Below, piece after piece: positions 16,404-26,681 of a stretch of DNA of 64,000 nucleotides. This DNA is from Brevundimonas lenta (GTDB lineage Bacteria > Pseudomonadota > Alphaproteobacteria > Caulobacterales > Caulobacteraceae). The notes under the pieces are model-generated. The model did not search any database and was not told the DNA's origin. It worked only from the letters and a program-made list of their open reading frames with translations. The translations under genes were made by a program, and so were the position numbers. The stretch's first letter is position 1, and every line of letters starts with the position of its first letter. Location: NCBI RefSeq assembly GCF_014196335.1, contig NZ_JACIDM010000001.1, positions 682,001-746,000 on the forward strand, written 5' to 3'.

Positions 16404-18581
16404 TCAGGCGGCGGCCTTCTGCTTGCCGGCGAAGTCGCCGTAGAAGGTGCGGCCCTGGTCGGCCATGTCGCGGAGCAGCTGCGGGACCTTGAAGCGGTAG
16501 CCGTAGCGGGCGGCGTAGTCGTCGGCCTTGGCCACGAAGGCCTTCAGCCCGGTCTGGTCGATGAGGGTGATCGGGCCGCCGGTCCAGGGCGCGAAGCCCC
16601 AGGCCAGGATGGCGCCGACGTCGGCCTCGCGCGGGTCGTCGATGACGCCCTCTTCCCAGCAACGTGCGACCTCGACCGCCTGGCGGTACAGCAGGCGCTG
16701 CTTCTGGTCCTCGATCAGCTCAGGCGTCGAGTCGTTGATCTTGACCGGGGCCAGCTCCGACAGGCCCGACCACAGCTTCTTGGGCTTGGTGTCGTAGTCG
16801 TAGAAGCCCTTGCCGTTCTTGCGGCCGTAGCGGCCCAGGTCCTCGACCATGGTCTGGACGATCTGCCAGCCGGCCATCGGCACATAGGCGTCGCCGAGGT
16901 CTTCCCTGGTCTGTTTGGCGATCTTCACCGAGAGGTCGAGGGCGACGTCGTCGTGCATTTCCAGCGGGCCGCGCGGCATGCCGGTCATGCGGCCGATGTT
17001 GTCGATCAGGGCCGGGGCGTAGCCCTCCTCGAGCATGGCCAGGCCCTCGGCGACATAGGTGCCGAAGCAGCGCGAGGTGTAGAAGCCGCGGCCGTCGTTG
17101 ACGACGATCGGGGTCTTCTTGATCTTCATGATGTAGTCCAGCGACTTGGCGATCGCCGCCTCGCCGGTCTTCTCGCCGAGGATCACCTCGACCAGCATCA
17201 TCTTGTCGACGGGCGAGAAGAAGTGGATGCCGATGAAGTCCTCGGGGCGCACCGAAGCCTCGGCCAGGCCTGTGATCGGCAGGGTCGAGGTGTTGGAGCC
17301 GAAGATGGCGCCCGGCTCGAGCTGGGCCTCGGCGCGCCTGGTGACCTCAGCCTTGATCTCGCGGTTCTCGAACACCGCCTCGATGACCAGGTCCGAGCCC
17401 TTGATCAGGCCGTAGTCGGTGGTCGCGGTGACCGAGCCGAGCAGGGCGTCGAATTTGGCCTGGTCGATCTGGCCGCGCGAGAGGCGTTTCTTGAGCAGCT
17501 CCTCGACGTGGGCCTTGCCCTTGTCGGCGGCTTCCTGGTCGCGGTCGATCAGGATGGTTTCGATGCCGGCCAGGGCCTGCACATAGGCGATGCCCGCGCC
17601 CATCATGCCGGCGCCGAGGACGGTGACCTTCTTGGGGTCCGACTTGGGCTGGCCGGCCGGACGCACGGCGCCCTTGTCGAGCTCCTGCTTGCTCAGGAAC
17701 AGCGAGCGGATCATGGCCTGGGCCTGCGGCGTCATCAGGGTCTTGATGAAGTAGCGGGTCTCGATGCGCAGGGCCGCGTCCATGGGCACCTGAACGCCCT
17801 CATAGACGGCCTTCATCAGGTTCAGGACGGCGGGGTAGTTGCCGTAGGACTGCTTGCGCAGCATGGCGTTGCCGACGAGGAAATTCTGGATGCCGGCCGG
17901 GTGGTAGGGGCCGCCGCCGGGCAGTTTGAAGGACTTGTCGTCCCACGGCTGGACGGCCTTGCCGCCGCCCTTGATCCACGCCTTGGCGGCATCGACTTCG
18001 CCGCCGACCGGCACGACCTCATGGACGATGCCGGCGCCTTTGGCGTCGTTGGGGCGGAAGGACTTGCCCTCGCTCATGGCCATCATGGCGGCCTGGACGC
18101 CGACCAGACGGGTCAGGCGCTGGGTGCCGCCGCCGCCGGGGAAGAGGCCGACCTTGATCTCGGGCAGGCCGAGCTGGATCTTCGGGCTGTCGCCGACCAC
18201 GCGGTAGTGGCAGGCCAGGGTCAGCTCGAGGCCGCCGCCCAGGGCCAGGCCGTTGATGGCCGCGGCGACCGGCTTGCCGCAGGTCTCCAGGGCGCGCAGG
18301 GCGCCGTTCAGCTTCCAGCCTGCGTCATAGGCGTCCTGCAGCGAACCGCCGGCCAGCATGCCGCCGGCCATGTCGCCGAGGTCGGCGCCGGCGCAGAAGC
18401 CGCTGGTCTTGCCCGAGGTGAGGACCGCGCCCTTGATGGCGTCGTCGGTCTTGATGCGCTCGACCCACTCGGGGATCTCCTTCATCACGCCCGAGGTCAG
18501 GGTGTTCATCGACCGTCCCGGGACGTCGAAGGTGATCAGGGCGATGCCGTCGGCGTCGACGTCGATCTTGAAGTTTTCCAT
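16404..18581 (-). CDS. fadJ: Fatty-acid oxidation complex alpha subunit (enoyl-CoA hydratase / 3-hydroxyacyl-CoA dehydrogenase)
   Basis: 725 residues, the usual size of FadB/FadJ. An N-terminal crotonase domain (about 1-200; FCAGADLGDMAGG and LALGGGLELTLACHYRV) performs hydration. An NAD-binding dehydrogenase follows (KVTVLGAGMMGAGIAYVQAL near residue 320, then IEAVFENREIKAEV and the catalytic region HFFSPVDKMMLVEVI), and two C-terminal dehydrogenase domains complete it. It catalyses two consecutive steps of beta-oxidation in the cytosol. The thiolase gene that supplies the final step lies 216 bases upstream on the same strand, with repeat copy 4 in between, so the two are probably one unit. 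Confidence 0.93.
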   Translation of the reverse strand: MENFKIDVDADGIALITFDVPGRSMNTLTSGVMKEIPEWVERIKTDDAIKGAVLTSGKTSGFCAGADLGDMAGGMLAGGSLQDAYDAGWKLNGALRALETCGKPVAAAINGLALGGGLELTLACHYRVVGDSPKIQLGLPEIKVGLFPGGGGTQRLTRLVGVQAAMMAMSEGKSFRPNDAKGAGIVHEVVPVGGEVDAAKAWIKGGGKAVQPWDDKSFKLPGGGPYHPAGIQNFLVGNAMLRKQSYGNYPAVLNLMKAVYEGVQVPMDAALRIETRYFIKTLMTPQAQAMIRSLFLSKQELDKGAVRPAGQPKSDPKKVTVLGAGMMGAGIAYVQALAGIETILIDRDQEAADKGKAHVEELLKKRLSRGQIDQAKFDALLGSVTATTDYGLIKGSDLVIEAVFENREIKAEVTRRAEAQLEPGAIFGSNTSTLPITGLAEASVRPEDFIGIHFFSPVDKMMLVEVILGEKTGEAAIAKSLDYIMKIKKTPIVVNDGRGFYTSRCFGTYVAEGLAMLEEGYAPALIDNIGRMTGMPRGPLEMHDDVALDLSVKIAKQTREDLGDAYVPMAGWQIVQTMVEDLGRYGRKNGKGFYDYDTKPKKLWSGLSELAPVKINDSTPELIEDQKQRLLYRQAVEVARCWEEGVIDDPREADVGAILAWGFAPWTGGPITLIDQTGLKAFVAKADDYAARYGYRFKVPQLLRDMADQGRTFYGDFAGKQKAAA

Positions 18582-18633
18582 CGGCCTAAGGCCCTTATTC
18601 TGAAACGTCGGCGCCTGGAGCCGACTGTTGATG

Positions 18634-18788
18634 GTTCGTCACGAAGACCACGGAGGAGGCACGAAGGACACGAAGGGACCGGTGGGAGCGCCGCAGGCGA
18701 CTGTTCCGGATTTTGGGAGGCGCTGCGCGCGGCGATGAGGCGCTGCCTCTTCGTGCACTTCGTGCCTGCTTCGTGCCCTAGTGATGAA
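18634..18788. repeat. CACGAAGG-type long inverted repeat, copy 4
   Basis: Left arm GTTCGTCACGAAGACCACGG..., right arm ...TGCTTCGTGCCCTAGTGATGAAC, with a longer central loop than copies 1-3. It fills most of the gap between the thiolase and fadJ genes, that is, inside a probable operon. Confidence 0.8.
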
Positions 18789-18797
18789 CCTCCGAAC

Positions 18798-20003
<1,206 letters not shown>

Positions 20004-20030
20004 GAGGTGGGTCTCTCTCTTGGGTCCCTG

Positions 20031-20063
20031 GCGCTCGGCCCGCGGGGCCTCGCTGCTTGAGGG
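20031..20063. repeat. GCTGCTTGAG-type hairpin repeat, degenerate copy
   Basis: GCGCTCGGCC-CGCG-GGGCC then TCGCTGCTTGAGGG. It matches the repeat family at 27463, 34065, 35967 and 36016 but lacks the ATCGC part and ends GAGGG instead of GAGCGC. It lies 28 bases upstream of the thiolase start. Confidence 0.55.
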
Positions 20064-20104
20064 ACAGGGTGCGGAATCGAAACTCGGTCGTCAGAAAGCG
20101 TACG

Positions 20105-20120
20105 TTTACGTCAACGTCAA
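20105..20120. promoter_or_regulatory. Palindromic operator-like site upstream of the thiolase gene (LiuR-like)
   Basis: TTTACGTCAACGTCAA is an imperfect palindrome that resembles, from memory, the site bound by the MerR-family regulator LiuR, which controls branched-chain amino acid and acyl-CoA catabolism in proteobacteria. It lies about 100 bases upstream of the thiolase start. The match to LiuR is from recall, not from a search. Confidence 0.4.
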
Positions 20121-20169
20121 GTAACAACGACGGCGGCGGCGCGGGAGGGGCGCCGGACCCTCTCATTCA

Positions 20170-20431
20170 AAAAATGCTCAAAACCTCTCAAACCCTCTCA
20201 AGTCCTCTATTTGCGGAAGACGCAGCGATCGGCCGAAACGGGCGCCAGAGCAGGGGAAACGAACTGCCGCGGCCCGTCAGAACGCCCGCCTGGCGGACAT
20301 TGAGGCATTAAAGCACACGGCTGCGTCAGAAGGGGTCGTGGGTCAGGTTCGGCCCTGCGGAAGGCGTGATCGAAATGGCGGACTTGAGAGGGATTGAGAG
20401 GGTTTCCGGACACCCTCTCAAGTCCTCTATT
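20170..20431. repeat. CCCTCTCAAG repeat cluster (direct and inverted)
   Basis: AAACCCTCTCAAGTCCTCTATT (first copy 20190-20211) recurs as ACCCTCTCAAGTCCTCTATT at 20412-20431, and an inverted copy GGACTTGAGAGGGATTGAGA runs from 20380. The first and inverted copies can pair into a long stem. The last copy overlaps the stop codon of the VOC gene. This accounts for most of the 423-base gap 20004-20426; the segment 20215-20375 shows nothing recognisable. Confidence 0.7.
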
Positions 20432-20801
20432 CCGCCGCATGGCAGACCGCCTCGACGTTGAAACCGTCCGGGTCATGGACGAAGGCGGCGTAGTAGGTCG
20501 GGCCGTAGTTTGGGCGCAGGCCCGGGCCGCCGTTGTCGCGGCCGCCGGCGGCGAGGGCCGCGGCGTGAAAGGCGTCGACCTGGGCGCGGGTTTCGGTGCG
20601 GAAGGCGATGTGGTTCGCCTCGCCCGGCCGATCCTTGTCGGCGATGATGAACTCGGGGCTCTCGATCCCGTACATGACGACGGTGGCGTCGCCGTCGGGA
20701 AACTCCTGGATCAGGCGGTAGCCGAGCGGTTCCAGCGCGGCGTTGTAGAAGGCGCGCGAGCGGGCGATGTCGCTGACATCGAGGCCGAGGTGGTCGATCA
20801 T
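20427..20801 (-). CDS. VOC (glyoxalase/dioxygenase fold) family protein
   Basis: 124 residues, one VOC half-barrel pair. It begins MIDHLGLDVSDIARSRAFYN, contains the metal-ligand positions His4 and the Glu of FNVEAVCH near the end, and the typical FVHDPDGFNVE motif. The family includes glyoxalases, dioxygenases and resistance proteins, so no reaction can be assigned. An AGGGAGC Shine-Dalgarno precedes the ATG. It is divergent from the hemerythrin gene. Confidence 0.85.
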   Translation of the reverse strand: MIDHLGLDVSDIARSRAFYNAALEPLGYRLIQEFPDGDATVVMYGIESPEFIIADKDRPGEANHIAFRTETRAQVDAFHAAALAAGGRDNGGPGLRPNYGPTYYAAFVHDPDGFNVEAVCHAAE

Positions 20802-20912
20802 CCGAGGGCTCCCTGTCGTCGTCTGAAAACGCGCGAAAGGGCGAGTTGTGTCGGCTGCCGGACGCCCGGAGGGCGGAAATCGCGCGAACGACTCTCAGCT
20901 AGCGGAGCCGTG

Positions 20913-20938
20913 GGAACAGGCGCGCGCCCGGTGTCTTT
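20913..20938 (+). promoter_or_regulatory. Possible EcfG-type (general stress) promoter for the hemerythrin gene
   Basis: GGAAC (20913-20917), 17 bases, CTTT (20935-20938). The consensus for the alphaproteobacterial general stress sigma factor EcfG is GGAAC-N16/17-CGTT, so there is one mismatch in the -10 part. It is about 37 bases before the ATG. Confidence 0.4.
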
Positions 20939-20974
20939 CTGAGCCCTAAGCCGTTCGATCAGGAGGATAATCTT

Positions 20975-21529
20975 ATGGCGCAGACCTACGAAGACATGGA
21001 CGCCATCGCCATGCTGAAGGCCGATCACCGCAAGGTCGAGGAGATCTTCGCGGACTTCGAAAAGGCGCGCAGCCGCGACCGCAAACAGGCCCTGGCCGAA
21101 CAGGCCTGCCTGGAGCTGAAGGTTCATACGGTGCTGGAGGAGGAGGTCTTCTATCCGGCCTGCAAGGGACACATCGAAGAGGACCTGCTGAAGGAAGCCT
21201 ATGTCGAGCACGACGGGGCCAAGCAGCTGATCAACGAAATCGAGGCGGGCGGGCCTGAGGACGATTTCTATGACGCCAAGGTCAAGGTGCTGTCCGAGAT
21301 GATCGAGCACCATGTCGAGGAGGAGGAGAAGCGCTCCGAGGGCATGTTCGCCCAGGCGCGCGCCGCCGGTCTGGACATGGACGAGCTGGCCGACCTGATG
21401 CGGGCCCGCAAGCGCACGGCGACGGAGGAGTTCCAGGCCGGCAAGCCGGCGGAGCCGCTGACCCTGCGCGAGGAGAACGGCGGCGAGGAGCCGACGCTGG
21501 ACGAGCTGACCGGGAATCCGGCGCGCTAG
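20975..21529 (+). CDS. Hemerythrin HHE domain protein
   Basis: 184 residues. The HHE domain carries the di-iron ligands His18 (KADHRKVEE), His51 and Glu55 (KVHTVLEEEVFYPA), His79 (YVEHDGA), and His112/His113 with nearby Glu (IEHHVEEEE). Such proteins bind oxygen or nitric oxide, or store iron, in the cytosol. A very acidic 50-residue tail follows the domain. There is a strong AGGAGGATAATCTT before the ATG and a possible stress promoter further up. Its stop overlaps the stop of the convergent kdsD gene (shared CTAG). Confidence 0.92.
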   Translation: MAQTYEDMDAIAMLKADHRKVEEIFADFEKARSRDRKQALAEQACLELKVHTVLEEEVFYPACKGHIEEDLLKEAYVEHDGAKQLINEIEAGGPEDDFYDAKVKVLSEMIEHHVEEEEKRSEGMFAQARAAGLDMDELADLMRARKRTATEEFQAGKPAEPLTLREENGGEEPTLDELTGNPAR

Positions 21530-22512
21530 CTGACGTAACCCGCCTGCATCAGCTCGGCGATGTGGACAATGGCCAGCGGGTGGTCGTCCTCGATCACCAG
21601 CAGGGTGGCGATCTTGTTCTGGGTCATCAGGTCGATGGCGTCGCTCATGCGGGCGTCCGGCCCGATGACCTTGGGACGCGGGCTCATGACGTCGGCGGCG
21701 GTGAGGCCGGACAGGTCGCCGCGAGCAAACGCGCGGCGGATGTCGCCGTCGGTGACGATGCCGGCCAGGGTCCCGTCGGCGTTGATGACGGCGGCGGCGC
21801 CCTTGCGGCCCTCGGTGATGCCCGAGACGACCTCGGCGAAGGTGGCGGTCAGCGGCAGGGTCGCCGGCGCCGGCGGACGGTCGCCCATCCAGTCGCGCAC
21901 GCTCTGCAGGCTCATGCCCAGCTTGCCGCCCGGGTGGTGCAGGCCGAAGTCCTCGGCGGTGAAGCCGCGACGGTCCATCAGCACCATGGCGAGCGCGTCG
22001 CCCATGGCCAGGGTCATCAGGGTCGAGGTGGTCGGGGCCAGGCCGTTCGGGCAGGCCTCGGGCGCGTTGGGCAGGGTCAGGCAGACGGCGGACGAACGGC
22101 CGAGGAAGCTGTTGGGGCGCTGGGTGATGCCGATGACCGGAATGCCCTCGCGCTGGCAGTAGATCAGCGGATCGCGCAGCTCGCGACTTTCGCCCGAGTT
22201 GGAGATGGCCAGGACGGTGACGTCCTTGCGCAGCATGCCGAGGTCGCCGTGGCTCATCTCGGCCGGGTGGACGAAGAAGGCGTTGGTGCCGGTCGAGGCC
22301 AGGGTGGCGGCGATCTTGCCGCCGATGTGGCCCGACTTGCCCATGCCGGTGACGACGACATAGCCGGGGCGGGACAGGATGGTGTCGACCGCGCGGGCGA
22401 GGCTGTCGTCGATGGCGCCTTCCAGCTGCTGAAGCGCCTGGATGTTGAGGCTGATGACCTCGCGGGCGCGGGCGATCATGGCGGCCGGATCGGCGGAGAG
22501 CTTGTCGGTCAT
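21526..22512 (-). CDS. kdsD: D-arabinose 5-phosphate isomerase (KpsF/GutQ/KdsD family)
   Basis: 328 residues. An N-terminal SIS domain (TGMGKSGHIGGKIAATLAST at 55-74, then FFVHPAEMSHGDLGM and ISNSGESREL) is followed by a pair of CBS domains (about 205-328). The enzyme converts ribulose 5-phosphate to arabinose 5-phosphate, the first step toward KDO, which KdsB in this window later activates. The ATG at 22510-22512 gives the normal length; further upstream sequence is low-complexity. The gene is divergent from the otsB operon, with 112 bases between them. Confidence 0.94.
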   Translation of the reverse strand: MTDKLSADPAAMIARAREVISLNIQALQQLEGAIDDSLARAVDTILSRPGYVVVTGMGKSGHIGGKIAATLASTGTNAFFVHPAEMSHGDLGMLRKDVTVLAISNSGESRELRDPLIYCQREGIPVIGITQRPNSFLGRSSAVCLTLPNAPEACPNGLAPTTSTLMTLAMGDALAMVLMDRRGFTAEDFGLHHPGGKLGMSLQSVRDWMGDRPPAPATLPLTATFAEVVSGITEGRKGAAAVINADGTLAGIVTDGDIRRAFARGDLSGLTAADVMSPRPKVIGPDARMSDAIDLMTQNKIATLLVIEDDHPLAIVHIAELMQAGYVS

Positions 22513-22624
22513 GGTCGGGAATTGGCCCATCCGGGGCGGTTTCACAATCTCCCGGCGATGTTGCGCTGCGAAAGAAACGGCGCAGTCGGACAACCAAACC
22601 TGTCGGCGGCGCGTTAGGGCCCGC

Positions 22625-23413
22625 ATGGGGACGTCCAATCCGACTATCGACGCCGCGAATGCGGCCGCCGACGCCACGCCGCGTTTGCCCGCGCCTCCAC
22701 TCCAGCTGAAACGGCCGGCGCTGTTCCTCGATCTGGACGGGGTGCTGGCGCCGCTGGCCGAGACCCCGGATGCGGTGGTGCCTGACAGCCGGAGGACGGC
22801 TGTGCTGAAGGCGGTGGCCGAACGGCTGGACGGCCGGGTGGCGATCATCAGCGGGCGCACCATCGCCGAGGTCGACCGGATCGCCGAGGCGGCGCTGGCT
22901 TCGGCCTCGGGCGTCCACGGGCTGGAGCGGCGTCGGGCCGACGGCTCGGTGGATCACGCCAAGCCGGCGAAGACGGTGCGGCAGGCGGTGGAGGCCTTTC
23001 ACGACTTCGCCCGCGATCGGCCCGGGATGATCGTCGAGGACAAGACGGTGTCGGCGGGCCTGCATTTCCGCGGCGCGCCGGCGGAGGCGGAAGCCGCGAA
23101 GGCTCTCGCCCGGCGATTGGCGGACGACACGGGTCTGGTGCTGCAGCCCGGCAATCTGGTGGTCGAGGTGAAGACGCCGGGGACCGACAAGGGCACCGCC
23201 CTGACCGCCTTCATGGCCGAGGCGCCGTTCGCCGGCGGGGTGCCGGTGATGCTGGGCGACGATCTGACGGACGAGGACGGCTTCGTCGCCGCGGAGGCGG
23301 CGGGCGGTTTCGGCGTGCTGGTGGGGCCGCCGAGGGAGACGGCGGCGCGATACGGACTGCCGGATGTGGACGGGGTGCTGGACTGGCTGGAACGCCTGAA
23401 GGAGAGCGCATGA
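22625..23413 (+). CDS. otsB: Trehalose-6-phosphate phosphatase
   Basis: 262 residues of the HAD superfamily: nucleophile motif LFLDLDGVLAPLAETPDAVV, motif II IISGRT, and the C-terminal metal site GDDLTDEDGF. It removes phosphate from trehalose 6-phosphate to give trehalose. First gene of a tight operon: its stop overlaps the start of the GH15 gene (ATGA), and otsA follows. The ATG at 22625 was chosen since it begins just after the divergent promoter space; the Shine-Dalgarno is weak. Confidence 0.93.
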   Translation: MGTSNPTIDAANAAADATPRLPAPPLQLKRPALFLDLDGVLAPLAETPDAVVPDSRRTAVLKAVAERLDGRVAIISGRTIAEVDRIAEAALASASGVHGLERRRADGSVDHAKPAKTVRQAVEAFHDFARDRPGMIVEDKTVSAGLHFRGAPAEAEAAKALARRLADDTGLVLQPGNLVVEVKTPGTDKGTALTAFMAEAPFAGGVPVMLGDDLTDEDGFVAAEAAGGFGVLVGPPRETAARYGLPDVDGVLDWLERLKESA

Positions 23414-25194
23414 CCCCCGACCTCGACCTCGCCCCCATCGGCAACTGTTCGATCAGCGCCCTGATCGACCGGCGCGGCCGGTTCGTCTGGGCCTGTGCGC
23501 CGCGCGTGGATGGCGACCCGGTGTTCTCGGCGCTGATGGACGGGAACGATCCGCAGCACGGCTTCTGGGACATCGAGCTGGAGGGCCAGACCGAAGTCAC
23601 CCAGGCCTATATGCGCAACACGCCGGTGCTGCGGACGGTGATGACGGCCGAGGACGGGTCGGCCATCGAGGTGATCGACTTTTCGCCCCGGCATCCGAAG
23701 CACAGCCGGACCTACCGGCCGCTGGCCTTCGGGCGGATCGTGCGGCCGCTGCACGGGGCGCCGCGCATCCGGGTGCGGTTGAGGCCGTCGGCGGACTGGG
23801 GCGCGCGGCCGGCGGAGCGGACCAGCGGTTCGAACCACATCCGCTATCTGTGCACCGATGTGACGCTGCGGCTGACCACCGACTGCCCGGTGTCGCATGT
23901 GCTGAACGAGCGGGTGTTCCGGCTGGAGCGGGCGCATGCCTTCTTCCTCGGGCCGGACGAGGGCTACGACCAGGACGTGGGGCCGGGCGTGTCGGCGGCG
24001 CTGGAGCGGACCGTGGCCTACTGGCAGGAGTGGGTGCGCAAGCTGTACCTGCCGCTGGACTGGCAGGGGGCGGTGATCCGGGCGGCGATCACACTGAAAC
24101 TGTGCGCCTATGAGGAGACGGGAGCCATCGTCGCGGCCCTGACCACCTCGGTGCCGGAGTTTCCCGAGAGCGGGCGCAACTGGGACTATCGCTACTGCTG
24201 GATCCGGGACGCCTACTATGTGGTGCGGGCGCTGAACCGGCTGGGCGCGGTCGACATCCTGGAGAACTACCTCGGCTATCTGAGGAACCTGGTCGACGAC
24301 GCGGCGGGCGGGCATGTGCAGCCGGTCTATGGCGTGGGGCTGGAGCCGGGCATCGGCGAGCGGATCGTCGACAGCGTCGAGGGCTATCGCGGCATGAAAC
24401 CGGTGCGTGTCGGCAACCAGGCGCACGAGCATCTGCAGCACGACGTGTACGGCCAGATCGTGCTGCCGCTGGTGCAGGCCTTCTACGATCACCGCCTGCT
24501 GCGGCCGGCGACGCTGGACGACTTCCATGCGCTGGAGCGGGTCGGCGAGCGGGCCTTCGCCATGCACGACCAGACCGATGCGGGGCTGTGGGAGTTCCGG
24601 ACCATCGCGCGGGTGCACACCTATTCGTCGGTGATGTGCTGGGCGGCGTGCGACCGGCTGGCCAAGGCGGCGCATCACCTGGGGCTGGAGGACCGGGCGG
24701 CCGTCTGGAACGACCGGGCCAGGATCATCCGAGAGCGGATCGAGAAGGAGGCCTATCTGCCCGACGAGGGCCGGTTCGCCGCCAGCTTCGGCAATCGCGA
24801 ACTGGACGCCTCGCTGCTGCAGATGACCGACCTGGGCTTCCTCGATCCGCGCGATCCGCGCCAGGTGGGCACGTTCGAGGCCATCGAGCGGGACCTGAAG
24901 AAGGGCCCGTACCTGTTCCGCTATATCGAGCCGGACGATTTCGGCGAGCCGGAGACGGCGTTCAACTTCTGCACCTTCTGGTTCATCGAGGCGCTGCACC
25001 TCAATGGCCGCACCGAGGAGGCGCGCGAGATCTTCGAGCAGATGCTGAGCCGGCGGACCCATGCGGGGCTGCTGTCGGAGGACATCTCGCTGAACGACGG
25101 CGAGCTGTGGGGCAACTACCCGCAGACCTATTCGCTGGTCGGGATCATCAACTGCGCGGTGCTGCTGAGCCGGTCGTGGACGGACGTGCGGTGA
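23410..25194 (+). CDS. Glycoside hydrolase family 15 protein (glucoamylase/trehalase-like)
   Basis: 594 residues with the bacterial GH15 layout: an N-terminal beta-sandwich (PIGNCSISALIDRRGRFVWA) and an (alpha/alpha)6 barrel with NWDYRYCWIRDA. The likely catalytic acids are Glu395 (DAGLWEFR) and Glu515 (GEPETAFNFCTFWFIEAL). The family includes glucoamylases, dextranases and acid trehalases. Its place between otsB and otsA, with overlapping ATGA, suggests that it acts on trehalose or a related glucan, but that is inference from context. No signal peptide is visible, so it probably works in the cytosol. Confidence 0.92.
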   Translation: MTPDLDLAPIGNCSISALIDRRGRFVWACAPRVDGDPVFSALMDGNDPQHGFWDIELEGQTEVTQAYMRNTPVLRTVMTAEDGSAIEVIDFSPRHPKHSRTYRPLAFGRIVRPLHGAPRIRVRLRPSADWGARPAERTSGSNHIRYLCTDVTLRLTTDCPVSHVLNERVFRLERAHAFFLGPDEGYDQDVGPGVSAALERTVAYWQEWVRKLYLPLDWQGAVIRAAITLKLCAYEETGAIVAALTTSVPEFPESGRNWDYRYCWIRDAYYVVRALNRLGAVDILENYLGYLRNLVDDAAGGHVQPVYGVGLEPGIGERIVDSVEGYRGMKPVRVGNQAHEHLQHDVYGQIVLPLVQAFYDHRLLRPATLDDFHALERVGERAFAMHDQTDAGLWEFRTIARVHTYSSVMCWAACDRLAKAAHHLGLEDRAAVWNDRARIIRERIEKEAYLPDEGRFAASFGNRELDASLLQMTDLGFLDPRDPRQVGTFEAIERDLKKGPYLFRYIEPDDFGEPETAFNFCTFWFIEALHLNGRTEEAREIFEQMLSRRTHAGLLSEDISLNDGELWGNYPQTYSLVGIINCAVLLSRSWTDVR

Positions 25195-25249
25195 TCCGTT
25201 TCACGACATTGCGTTGCGACCAACGCGCGAAGGCGGCGGTTACGCCCTC

Positions 25250-26674
25250 ATGAGTCGTTTGATCGTCGTCTCCAACCGGGTTTCAGCCCCGAAGGACCCT
25301 GCCGCGGGCTCCGTCGGCGGGCTGGCCATGGCGCTGTCGTCGGCGCTGCGGAAATACGACGGCCTGTGGTTCGGCTGGTCGGGCGAGACGGTCGAGAAAT
25401 TCGTGCCCGAGGCCAAGATCGAGGACCGGTCCGGCGTGACCGTCGCCCTGGTCGACCTGGAGCCGCAGGACGTCGACGAATACTACAACGGCTACGCCAA
25501 CAAGACGCTGTGGCCGCTGTTCCATCACCGGGTCGATCTGACCGCCTACGAGCGGTCGTACGGCGAGGGCTATGAGCGGACCAATGCGCGGTTCGCCGAG
25601 GTGCTGGCGCCGCTGATCCAGCCCGACGACGTGATCTGGATCCACGACTATCACATGATCCCGCTGGCCCGGGACCTGAGGCGGCGCGGGGTCACCAACC
25701 GGATCGGCTTCTTCCTGCATACGCCGTGGCCGGCGCGGCAGCTGCTGGTGACCCTGCCGCACCATCGGCGGCTGGTGGAGTCGATGTTCAGCTACGACCT
25801 GATCGGCTTCCACACGCGCGAATGGCTGGACCTGTTCAGGGACTACATCGCGTCGGAGCCGGAGGTGCGCGGGCGGCTGTTGCCGAACGACGCGGTTGAG
25901 GCGTTCGGGCGGGTGGTGCAGACGGGCGTGTTCCCGATCGGCATCGACGTCGACGGCTTCCTGAAGGCGCGCAACTCGGCGTTCGGCCGGCGGACCTACG
26001 ACCGGATGGCGGCGTCGGCGGCGTTCCGGACGATGATCGTCGGCGTGGACCGGCTGGATTACTCCAAGGGACTGGAACAGCGGCTGCTGGGCTACGAGCA
26101 GTTCCTGAACGACAATCCGGACATGCGCGGCGACGTCTTCCTGCTGCAGGTGACGCCGATCAGCCGGGACGAGGTGAACACCTACCAGGACATCCGCTCG
26201 CGGCTGGAAGGTCTGGCCGGGCGGATCAACGGCGAGTTCGCCGATATGGACTGGCAGCCGATCCGCTATCTGAACCGCACCTATCGCCGCGATCAGCTGG
26301 CGGGAATCTATCGCGCGGCGAAGGTCGGGCTGGTGACGCCGTTGCGAGACGGGATGAACCTGGTGGCCAAGGAATATGTGGCGGCCCAGGACGCGGAGGA
26401 TCCCGGCGTGCTGGTGCTGTCGCGGTTCGCGGGCGCCGCCGAGCAGATGGGCGAGGCCCTGCTGGTCAATCCGTTCAGCCGCGAGGAGCTGTCGGACGCC
26501 ATCAAACGGGCGCTGACCATGCCGCTGGCCGAGCGGAAGCGGAAATGGGAGTGCCTGATGGAGGTGGTGCGGGACACCGACGTGAGTATCTGGCGCGACG
26601 ACTTCGTCGCCTCGCTGCGGGCGACCAACCGGCCGGCGGACGGCAGCGGCAACGCCGCCGCCCGCGCGGCCTAG
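25250..26674 (+). CDS. otsA: Alpha,alpha-trehalose-phosphate synthase (UDP-forming)
   Basis: 474 residues, GT20 family. Motifs include [56 protein letters not shown], and [20 protein letters not shown] near residue 265. It joins UDP-glucose and glucose 6-phosphate to trehalose 6-phosphate, the substrate of OtsB. It is third in the operon, 55 bases after the GH15 stop. Trehalose accumulation protects against osmotic and desiccation stress. A perfect 34-bp inverted repeat begins 7 bases after its stop. Confidence 0.96.
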   Translation: MSRLIVVSNRVSAPKDPAAGSVGGLAMALSSALRKYDGLWFGWSGETVEKFVPEAKIEDRSGVTVALVDLEPQDVDEYYNGYANKTLWPLFHHRVDLTAYERSYGEGYERTNARFAEVLAPLIQPDDVIWIHDYHMIPLARDLRRRGVTNRIGFFLHTPWPARQLLVTLPHHRRLVESMFSYDLIGFHTREWLDLFRDYIASEPEVRGRLLPNDAVEAFGRVVQTGVFPIGIDVDGFLKARNSAFGRRTYDRMAASAAFRTMIVGVDRLDYSKGLEQRLLGYEQFLNDNPDMRGDVFLLQVTPISRDEVNTYQDIRSRLEGLAGRINGEFADMDWQPIRYLNRTYRRDQLAGIYRAAKVGLVTPLRDGMNLVAKEYVAAQDAEDPGVLVLSRFAGAAEQMGEALLVNPFSREELSDAIKRALTMPLAERKRKWECLMEVVRDTDVSIWRDDFVASLRATNRPADGSGNAAARAA

Positions 26675-26681
26675 ATTTCCC

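Noticed and set aside
22513..22624. GGAAT near the otsB start as an EcfG promoter
   Set aside because: Spacing and the -10 part do not fit GGAAC-N16/17-CGTT.
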